DNA of 16,426 nt from Methanobacterium sp. (lineage in GTDB: Archaea > Methanobacteriota > Methanobacteria > Methanobacteriales > Methanobacteriaceae). Made by a program: the position numbers and the translations under genes. The DNA is taken from positions 1,530 to 17,955 of the forward strand of contig PMMV01000057.1 of the NCBI GenBank assembly GCA_003162115.1. The letters are read 5' to 3'. A model generated the notes under the pieces. The model saw only the letters and a list, made by a program, of their open reading frames with translations. It was not told the origin of the DNA and ran no database searches. Below, in pieces: positions 11,393 to 16,426 of this stretch (position 1 is its first letter; every line of letters starts with the position of its first letter).

Positions 11393-11719
11393 TTATTTTG
11401 GAACACCGTCTATACAAAAGTATTCTATGGGATCAGCATTCGCTAAATTATTATCTAACCACACAACACATTGTGTGCATTTACATAACTCCCTCTCTGA
11501 AAGGTCCGTACAGGTGGCCTTACCATTTGAACAGTAAACCAGTGGAAGTTCTTCAGGTTTAATAATTTTTTTAATATCCCCTTCTTCTTTTAGGTTTTCA
11601 TTTATAATGTCTAGTTTATCCTTAGAACATTTGCTGTCTGTTTGAACCGGACATATTTTACACAGACATTTGTTGATATTGTCCCTATTTAATTCTACAG
11701 ATTTGTTAATGTTTGTCAT
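11393..11719 (-). CDS. cysteine-rich DUF2769-like protein, probable metal-binding
   Basis: A 108-residue soluble protein with ten cysteines in two clusters. C18, C20, C23 and C31 are arranged as CLCKICP followed by a CSKD. The second group is C63 (VYCSNGKATC, with C70), C79, C81 and C84 (CKCTQCVVW), and C102 (IEYFCIDG). The CxCxxCP / YCxxGKAxC / CxCxxCxVW / YFCxxG order matches my memory of the archaeal DUF2769 family, whose function is unknown. Zinc or iron-sulfur binding is inference from the CxxC pattern. The start is ATG at 11719 with GGGGTGA seven bases upstream. It is a single gene with its own promoter and an inverted repeat over the likely transcription start, suggesting regulated expression. 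Its neighbours are decayed genes. Confidence 0.7.
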   Translation of the reverse strand: MTNINKSVELNRDNINKCLCKICPVQTDSKCSKDKLDIINENLKEEGDIKKIIKPEELPLVYCSNGKATCTDLSERELCKCTQCVVWLDNNLANADPIEYFCIDGVPK

Positions 11720-11742
11720 GAAATTTCACCCCACATTATCTC

Positions 11743-11760
11743 TACAATAGTATTATTGTA
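11743..11760 (-). promoter_or_regulatory. operator-like palindrome in the promoter of the cysteine-rich gene
   Basis: TACAATA-GTAT-TATTGTA is a perfect 7-bp inverted repeat with a 4-base spacer. With a one-base bulge the arms extend to CTCT...AGAG (11739-11764). It lies 24-41 bases before the ATG at 11719. A TATA-like TTAAATAA on the minus strand sits near 11768-11776, so the repeat covers the expected transcription start, a typical archaeal repressor position. Confidence 0.45.
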
Positions 11761-11799
11761 AGAGGAATTATTTAACAATTTTTAGATCTAATTATTAAC

Positions 11800-12060
11800 C
11801 TAAATACTCCATATGTGGAGCATATATCCAGTACAGGCACAGTACATATGCAGCATGATTTTATAAAGTTTAGAATTTAACTTAAATCCGGGGACAATAT
11901 TATCTAACGCCCAATCAAATCCATTATAATAATCCAATATCCAAAGTAGATCTTTAACATCTATTAAAATATCCATAAGATTTTCATATGAAATTTCTTG
12001 TGGATCTGAATGTATAATTTTGTTTCGAATTGTTACAAAGTTGATTAAAATAAATTTTTT
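11800..12060 (-). pseudogene. remnant of a HEPN-like protein (C-terminal part)
   Basis: The minus strand is open for 86 codons between TAA (12061-12063) and TAG (11800-11802) but has no start codon in a sensible place. The translation is clearly protein-like for about 60 residues: FVTIRNKIIHSDPQEISYEN, then LMDILIDVKDLLWILDYYNG, then FDWALDNIVPGF. RNKIIH (encoded at 12027-12010) fits the R-x4-H motif with the polar residue after R seen in HEPN-domain RNases/toxins. The DVKDLLWILDYYNG helix resembles the last helix of such domains. The final ~25 residues (KLNSKLYKIMLHMYCAC...) look like read-through into non-coding DNA. Upstream of 12063 no frame continues it. The family assignment is inference from motif shape. 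A short CTCCA-TATG-TGGAG inverted repeat lies at its end (11807-11820). Confidence 0.5.
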
Positions 12061-12265
12061 TTAGTATTCGGGGTATGATTTATGGACTATTAATATTATA
12101 ATTGATTTTATTCTTTTTCAGTGGTTTTAGTTTAACCATGTTTGTAAATTGAAAATGATTCATAGCACTATTTAGGGCTAATAAAAAAATTAATAACTTT
12201 AGATTTTAGGAATCTAATATCAGTTTTGTGATTTTGGTAAGAATTTTATAATCCGTTTAACAGAA

Positions 12266-12418
12266 TTATTCCATTCCTCTGTTTATTAATTCCATTATTC
12301 CGTAAGCTATGAGTACAATTCCTAGTAGATATGCTACTATCGCTGGATCTATGATAATAATTACACCTACAATTATTGCAATTATCCCCATAATTTGACG
12401 ATTTGTTTTAGAGTCCAT
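12266..12418 (-). CDS. 50-residue membrane protein, DUF3096-like
   Basis: A very small membrane protein starting MDSKTNRQIMGIIAIIVGVI, followed by an I/D-P-A turn and a second hydrophobic helix (AIVAYLLGIVLIAYGIMELI), ending INRGME. Two predicted helices (about 9-23 and 25-44) separated by DP match the small two-helix DUF3096 type I recall from bacteria and archaea; function unknown. There is no ribosome binding site before the ATG, but a good TATA box is centred about 26 bases upstream, so the mRNA is probably leaderless. The frame is intact, with no frameshift or internal stop. It sits between two gene remnants yet appears functional. Confidence 0.65.
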   Translation of the reverse strand: MDSKTNRQIMGIIAIIVGVIIIIDPAIVAYLLGIVLIAYGIMELINRGME

Positions 12419-12440
12419 GTTTTATTTTATGTAAAAGAGA

Positions 12441-12456
12441 ATATATAATTTTAGCG
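12441..12456 (-). promoter_or_regulatory. BRE/TATA promoter of the DUF3096-like gene
   Basis: On the minus strand the sequence reads CGCTAAAATTATATAT: a purine/A-rich BRE-like element followed by TTATATAT. The TATA centre is about 26 bases before the ATG at 12418, the spacing expected for transcription starting at or next to the start codon. Confidence 0.5.
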
Positions 12457-12540
12457 ATATTGTTTGAAAACTGCATAAAGTCTTTTAAATTCAATAAAAA
12501 ATGATTAAAAGATGTAAATCGTGAATACAAATTTATTTTG

Positions 12541-12552
12541 TTAACATGTTAA
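12541..12552. repeat. 12-bp perfect palindrome TTAACATGTTAA
   Basis: A perfect palindrome that extends with one bulge to TTTG...CAAA. It lies in the gap between the DUF3096-like gene and the terminator at 12595-12631, about 120 bases from the nearest start codon. It could be an operator left over from a lost gene, or chance in AT-rich DNA. Confidence 0.25.
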
Positions 12553-12594
12553 ACAAAGAAGTTAATCTAATCAGGAAGGATGTTAGTTCAAAAA

Positions 12595-12631
12595 AATTTA
12601 AAAAAAATAAAGGGATTTAAACCCTTTATTT
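12595..12631 (-). terminator. hairpin plus T-run terminator
   Basis: On the minus strand AAATAAAGGG / CCCTTTATTT (12631-12622 and 12614-12605) form a perfect 10-bp stem with a 7-base loop. It is followed by a long T-rich tail (the A-runs at 12595-12607 on plus). The stop codon of the truncated membrane protein lies inside the stem. This is an unusually bacterial-looking intrinsic terminator. Confidence 0.6.
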
Positions 12632-12829
12632 AAGTCCTAATTGAACTCCACCAAGTCTTGGTGCCAGGAAGTTGTAGATTATGGTTATTATTGCACCCAT
12701 AATGAATGTTCCTATGAAGTATCTCAATATATCATATATGAGGACTTCAATTCCAAGCGTTGCGTGTCCTGCCGCTGCCATAGTTATCAATTGCACAATT
12801 CCCATTATAATTCCGAATATAAGTGCGAC
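12626..12829 (-). pseudogene. 5'-truncated small membrane protein gene
   Basis: The last 67 codons of a membrane protein: two hydrophobic segments (VALIFGIIMGIVQLITMAAA and RYFIGTFIMGAIITIIYNFL) separated by GHATLGIEVLIYDIL, with the ending APRLGGVQLGLK. The order 'helix, then IYN-L-A-GG' at the C-terminus resembles archaeal DUF3566-like membrane proteins, which I recall only loosely. The frame is clean until an in-frame TAA at 12830-12832, where the sequence changes to the nitroreductase fragment on the other strand. No start codon, ribosome binding site or promoter remains on the 5' side. Its own terminator follows the stop. It was therefore a real gene that lost its 5' end, most simply by the deletion described at 12830. 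Confidence 0.65.
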
Positions 12830-13074
12830 TTAAAAATTACACTGAAGTAGACACATCCATTGCCATGGACCACTTGATTCTAGCAGCTACTAATCTTGGA
12901 TTGGGAACCTGCTGGATAGGAAAATTTAACCTTAAAGCAGCACGGGAAATATTGGATATTCCAAAAAATGTATTACCACTAATATTTACTCCCTTAGGAT
13001 ATCCTAATGATAAACCAAGACCAAAAACAAGAAAAAAAATAAATGAAATTGTAAGATATGAAAAATGGCAATAA
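12830..13074 (+). pseudogene. 5'-truncated nitroreductase gene
   Basis: The C-terminal ~80 residues of a nitroreductase-family flavoprotein: DTSIAMDHLILAATNLGLGT then CWIGKFNLKAAREILDIP, followed by LPLIFTPLGYPND, the usual FMN/dimer-interface segment, and a lysine-rich tail ending RYEKWQ. Intact family members have about 170-220 residues, so the N-terminal half with most FMN contacts is missing. A GTG at 12823 opens the same frame but has no ribosome binding site and lies across the junction with the neighbouring truncated gene, so expression is unlikely. The residues remaining are well conserved with no frameshift, which points to recent loss. Confidence 0.7.
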
Positions 13075-13200
13075 AAAAAACAAATACTTATTTTTCATAA
13101 TTGGTACATATCAAGGATGGAAACCTAGCGAATAATGAATGAAACGAAAGTACGTCCTAGATGTGTAAGCATGGGTGGAAAATTTTTTCATCTGTTAATT

Positions 13201-14190
13201 TTAGAATCCTAATAAATCAAGTACATTATCCTCAACATGTCTGTTCTGACCTTTGTATGGGAATGCATGTGCATGGAGTATTGGATTGAAATTCAATTCT
13301 ATAACACTGTGATTGTTCTCATCTGGTTTTGTTTTTACATCACTGATTATAATATCAGCCCCACAGATTTTTGCACCTACCGCTTTTGCAGATTTTACGG
13401 CAATTATCTTATAATCATCTAACACATCATCGGTAAAATCAATGCTGTCACCACCAGTACTGATATTGGAATTTTCCCTTAGATATACCATTTCACTGTT
13501 TTGTGGAACATAATTTATGTCCTTATCCTGACTGGCCAGATAATTCTTTTCAACAATACCAATCCTGATTTTTTCAAGCGGAGTAACATATCCCTTACTT
13601 CTTAAAGAGCTTCTATTTTTTTCATCAACCAGTTCTCCTATGTTATGAACTCCATTGCCCACTACATTTGCAGGTACTCTGTGCAGTACTGCGGCTACTT
13701 CGTCACCAATAACCAAAAATCTATACTCTTTGCCTTTTATGAATTCTTCAATCATTACAGAGCTATCATAATCCAGTGCTTGCGAAACTGCATACTCGTA
13801 GTCTTCCTTTGACCTTAGCTCTTTCAGTATCGAAACTCCCTCTCCGAAATTCGTGGACTTTGGTTTTATAACAATATCTTTGCCTTCAAGATCTTTATAT
13901 TTTTTTACAGCTTCATCTACTCTTTTTACAGTTATGCTCTCAGGTACATTAATGCTGTGTTCTTTAAGAACTATTTTGGTAATTTCTTTGTTTTCCATGA
14001 TTAATGGGGTTATATATGTATCTAAAGAAGTTTTTGTAGCCTGCTTCACATATTCGACTTTATTATTTTTTTTCAAACGGATGAAATTATCATCCCAGTC
14101 AAGTACTTCAACCTCGATCCCCCTGCTGAATGCTCCATTGATAACAATCTGGGTCGAAAGTTCAAGTCTTTTATATCTGTTAATTTCCAT
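13201..14190 (-). CDS. GshF-type ATP-grasp ligase (probable glutathione synthetase half)
   Basis: A 329-residue ATP-grasp ligase matching the C-terminal domain of bifunctional GshF, which joins glycine to gamma-glutamylcysteine. Diagnostic stretches: ELSTQIVINGAFSRGIEVEV (~10-29), VEYVKQATKTSLD (45-57), LIMENKEITKIVL (63-75), IVIKPKSTNFGEGVS with K109/K111 and the glycine loop (106-120), MIEEF (146-150), GADIIISD (metal-side D279), and IELNFNP with E298 and N300 (297-303). The ending HAFPYKGQNRHVEDNVLDLL is typical of GshF. The ATG at 14190 is preceded by AGGAGGG and overlaps the upstream gene by 11 bases, so the two are co-translated. Related cyanophycin-synthetase-like ligases share the fold, but the partner gene favours glutathione. 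Being a separate gene, not fused, is unusual. Confidence 0.85.
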   Translation of the reverse strand: MEINRYKRLELSTQIVINGAFSRGIEVEVLDWDDNFIRLKKNNKVEYVKQATKTSLDTYITPLIMENKEITKIVLKEHSINVPESITVKRVDEAVKKYKDLEGKDIVIKPKSTNFGEGVSILKELRSKEDYEYAVSQALDYDSSVMIEEFIKGKEYRFLVIGDEVAAVLHRVPANVVGNGVHNIGELVDEKNRSSLRSKGYVTPLEKIRIGIVEKNYLASQDKDINYVPQNSEMVYLRENSNISTGGDSIDFTDDVLDDYKIIAVKSAKAVGAKICGADIIISDVKTKPDENNHSVIELNFNPILHAHAFPYKGQNRHVEDNVLDLLGF

Positions 14191-15661
14191 TCGAGCCCTC
14201 CTGATTATTGTTTTGTAAATTATTTATGGCATATTTGGTTCCGAATTCTATAAAACTTTCGTTTTTTTCTTGCATTTCATTGTATATCATTTCAGAAGGT
14301 AACATGGATCTATCAAAAAGCTTTTGGTTCTCGAATTCTACACTTTTAAGATATTTTTCCTCTCCAGTACATTGGTTTATTATCTCTGCTATACTTTTGA
14401 GCCGCTCAAATATCTCTTTTCCCCACTCTTTTAATCCTAATGCTTTATTATTATATTTTTGAAGAATTAGATCATCCTTCCTGCCGAATAATGCTACATG
14501 ATGGTGATTTGAATTTATTTTCTCATATTCATTGGCAGTGATTGGATCACTTGGTAGAAACAAACAGAATAAAATAAAAACATGAAGGAAATACATTTCT
14601 TCAATACTTAAACCCAACTTTTCAAATGGATTTAAATCCAAGATCCTTATCTCTAAATGTTTCACTCCTCGCTTTTCCAGTGCTTCCAGCTGGGTTTCCC
14701 CCTTCTTGATGTTTTGCTTAAGCCGAATTGACGAGTAATATTCGCTTTCTTGTTGCAAAATATTATCATTCAATTGTATTTGAGAACCGTTCTTATATAT
14801 GCCAAGATTTGAATATTTTCTATTTTTAGTTTTCAACAGCACATTAATTTTTGATGAATATTCCTCCAGGCTGTTGAAATATATATTATCCTTTTGTTTA
14901 AGAGTGTTTGAATAACCAAACCTGCTTACCCGTAGAGATGTAGCGTATTGATTGAAATTTTTAATAATATCATCACAATCATGGCAGTATTTCTCAATTA
15001 TTTTAATTTCCTTGGTTATGACCGAATGATAACTATGATGACAGAATGGTGATGCACCGAAAAGATAAATTAAGATCCAACGGTAACGTAAAAAATTTCT
15101 GGTAAGCTTAAAATGTATTTCATCATTAAATGAACGTTTATCCATTCCATTTCCGAAATTTTCATATATATATTCAACCATTCCTTCTCCAAAAGAAAAA
15201 TTATAGTGAATTCCAGATATCATCTGCATTTTCTTGCCATAGCGGTGTGCCAGTCCTTTTCTATATGTTTCTTTGTATCTTCCTTCTTCAGAATCAGAAA
15301 AGCTGGCAATGGGAATTTGGTCCTCATCTGGCAGTTTTGGTGGCATACTCAGAGGCCAGAGTAGTTCATCTCCAATACCATTTTCTACTTCATTAGTTAT
15401 TGCATTTAATTCATCATATACTTCTTCAATCGACTCGAAGGTTGGAGTTATCATCTCAATCTGACTTTCAGAAAAGTCTGCTGTTACACGTGGATTTTTA
15501 GTTTTGTCACCAAATACTTGGGGATGTACCGTTAACGCCAGATCTCCAGAACATGTAATCCGTTGGGACTCTTTTTCTATGCCAAATTTGCCTTCTATCA
15601 ATAATTTTCCTTTATCATCTTTTAAAAAAGATTTTGATATTTCTAAGAAATCCCAGTTCAT
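14180..15661 (-). CDS. gshA: glutamate-cysteine ligase (GshA/GshF N-terminal type)
   Basis: Makes gamma-glutamylcysteine from glutamate and cysteine with ATP. It has 493 residues and matches the catalytic domain of GshA/GshF. GKFGIEKESQRI places the metal-binding E29 and E31. VHPQVFGDKTKNPRVTADFS leads into ESQIEMITPT (65-74), the glutamate/metal site. ISGIHYNFSF (149-157, H152) is the substrate/ATP segment. LEIRILDLNPFEKLGLSIEE near residue 345-365 is the conserved C-terminal arginine region. The start is ATG at 15661 with AGGATGA four bases upstream. It overlaps the ATP-grasp gene by 11 bases in a different frame, so the two form a split version of GshF. Glutathione enzymes are rare in methanogens, suggesting transfer, perhaps from Firmicutes (inference). 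Confidence 0.9.
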   Translation of the reverse strand: MNWDFLEISKSFLKDDKGKLLIEGKFGIEKESQRITCSGDLALTVHPQVFGDKTKNPRVTADFSESQIEMITPTFESIEEVYDELNAITNEVENGIGDELLWPLSMPPKLPDEDQIPIASFSDSEEGRYKETYRKGLAHRYGKKMQMISGIHYNFSFGEGMVEYIYENFGNGMDKRSFNDEIHFKLTRNFLRYRWILIYLFGASPFCHHSYHSVITKEIKIIEKYCHDCDDIIKNFNQYATSLRVSRFGYSNTLKQKDNIYFNSLEEYSSKINVLLKTKNRKYSNLGIYKNGSQIQLNDNILQQESEYYSSIRLKQNIKKGETQLEALEKRGVKHLEIRILDLNPFEKLGLSIEEMYFLHVFILFCLFLPSDPITANEYEKINSNHHHVALFGRKDDLILQKYNNKALGLKEWGKEIFERLKSIAEIINQCTGEEKYLKSVEFENQKLFDRSMLPSEMIYNEMQEKNESFIEFGTKYAINNLQNNNQEGSNGN

Positions 15662-15885
15662 AAAATCATCCTAAACTTTAATTGTATACATATTGCATTT
15701 TTATCATAAAAAATATTTGATAAAATGGAAATTGAAGTATTTAGCCATGAAAAGACCACTAAGTACCATAATGCCAATAATTCCATTTTAGGATGGTTGT
15801 TTCATTATTTAGCGATAAATGTCCTTTAAATAACATCTCCACATTTTAAAATGGTATAACATAAGATAATCACATTTAAAGTGCA

Positions 15886-16093
15886 CTAATTTTCATCATT
15901 ACATATAATATATTTTAGTTCTTCAGGACTAGGCATCCACCACTCATTTTTATATTCAATGGATACATTTTGAGACCAAGAAGGATTATAATTATCTGGA
16001 ACCTCTTGAATTGTAAAACATTTATTTATCCTTGTTTAACTCAACTTTTCCCAATTTTTCATCCCCCTTTACATTGAATAAATATGTCCAAAT
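15886..16093 (-). pseudogene. frameshifted remnant of an unidentified gene
   Basis: Two abutting minus-strand frames read like one broken protein. Frame 1 (16093-16025) gives IWTYLFNVKGDEKLGKVELN then KDK and stop. Frame 2 (16035-15886), one base shifted, gives TRINKCFTIQEVPDNYNPSW then SQNVSIEYKNEWWMPSPEEL and KYIICNDEN before TAG. Neither frame has a usable start codon. The shift falls in the AAGGATAAATAAATG stretch around 16020-16035. The tryptophan- and proline-rich text with an acidic end is not what random AT-rich DNA gives. I do not recognise the family. The rest of 15662-16334 is AT-rich with no other convincing gene, apart from the gshA promoter region. Confidence 0.4.
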
Positions 16094-16323
16094 TTATATA
16101 TAAAATTATTGAAAGGGATATTATCATTTAAATACTTGATAAATCCTTAATTATCCCATAATAAATCTTATTACCTCTTATGAATATCCATATCATAATT
16201 TTAATCAGTTTAAGATGATTTTAGATGGATTGATGTAGAATAAATTTTAATAACTTACTTGAATTTGAAGAACTAAAATATAGTTACAAGTTGATTTATT
16301 TGAAAGTTTTCAATTAATTTACC

Positions 16324-16329
16324 GGTGAT
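16324..16329 (+). promoter_or_regulatory. ribosome binding site of the last gene
   Basis: GGTGAT lies six bases (counted from its GGTGA core) before TTG at 16335, the same arrangement as at the phosphatase gene. It decides for TTG, since no ATG in this frame follows within the window. A possible TATA-like AAATATAG lies near 16276-16283. Confidence 0.5.
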
Positions 16330-16334
16330 ACGAT

Positions 16335-16426
16335 TTGATTTTAAAAATAACCCCAAAATCGCCTTTCAACTTTGAATTAAGTGCTAAAATTTTTTCCAAT
16401 GGAGATCCTCAAATTCAAAGGTATGA
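16335..16426 (+). CDS. probable DNA glycosylase, N-terminus only (3' end outside window)
   Basis: A TTG start after GGTGAT opens a frame to the end of the window: MILKITPKSPFNFELSAKIF then SNGDPQIQRY, 30 codons plus two bases. The pattern 'sPFNFelSa-iFsnGDpQIqrY' resembles the N-terminus of archaeal HhH-GPD DNA glycosylases (8-oxoguanine or 3-methyladenine glycosylase-like), where this beta-strand region precedes the catalytic helix-hairpin-helix domain. None of the catalytic domain is visible, so the assignment rests only on this short stretch and on memory of the family. Confidence 0.5.
   Translation, partial: MILKITPKSPFNFELSAKIFSNGDPQIQRY

Noticed and set aside
12641..12850. Plus-strand 69-residue frame
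   Set aside because: It is the antisense of the truncated membrane protein; the cysteine/tyrosine-rich translation has no family look.
14208..15464. Several plus-strand frames of 60-120 residues opposite the gsh genes
   Set aside because: All are antisense shadows of two strongly conserved genes.
15704..15787. 28-codon minus-strand hydrophobic frame (NGIIGIMVLSGLFMAKYFNF...)
   Set aside because: It looks like a membrane helix but has no start with a ribosome binding site, is very short, and AT-rich DNA often yields such stretches. It could be a remnant, but the support is too thin.

Overview
The window is AT-rich archaeal chromosome, most likely from a mesophilic member of the Methanobacteriales (Methanobacterium-like). 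The basis is a TATA-binding protein, a NurA-HerA-Mre11-Rad50 operon, GGTGAT/GGAG ribosome binding sites with TTG as well as ATG starts, leaderless-looking promoters, and cysteine-rich and mini-membrane protein families of the kind found in methanogens. From memory, a tbp gene next to a SerB-like phosphatase gene is also seen in Methanothermobacter. The taxonomic call is inference. I see no rRNA, tRNA, CRISPR array or intact insertion sequence.

Layout. (1) 1-2146, plus strand: the 3' part of tbp, then a SerB-like HAD phosphatase fused to a long acidic linker and coiled coil. (2) 2336-3727, plus strand: a DHA2-type MFS exporter, converging on (3) 10190-3748, minus strand: nurA-herA-mre11-rad50, a tightly overlapping DNA end-resection operon. 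(4) 10490-10954, plus strand: a small double winged-helix protein, divergent from that operon. (5) 10955-13200: a sparse, decayed stretch. It holds a cysteine-rich DUF2769-like gene with an inverted repeat in its promoter, a HEPN-like gene remnant with an R-x4-H motif, a 50-residue DUF3096-like membrane protein with a leaderless promoter, and a junction near 12830 where two head-to-head genes have both lost their 5' parts (a membrane protein on minus, a nitroreductase on plus). (6) 15661-13201, minus strand: a two-gene module matching the two halves of the bifunctional glutathione synthase GshF, here as separate overlapping genes. (7) 15662-16334: mostly non-coding, with a frameshifted gene remnant. 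(8) 16335-end, plus strand: the first 30 codons of what looks like a DNA glycosylase.

How the genes work together. HerA (hexameric translocase) and NurA (nuclease) act with Mre11-Rad50 to resect double-strand breaks for RadA recombination. Their start/stop overlaps imply translational coupling. The two gsh genes would make gamma-glutamylcysteine and then glutathione, which is unusual for a methanogen. They lie among degraded genes, which suggests an acquired, variable segment between conserved core blocks.

The most interesting points are the split glutathione module, the HEPN-like remnant, the double-truncation junction, the phosphatase/coiled-coil fusion beside tbp, and the operator-like palindrome in front of the cysteine-rich gene. 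I did not find a clearly new multi-gene defence or metabolic system.
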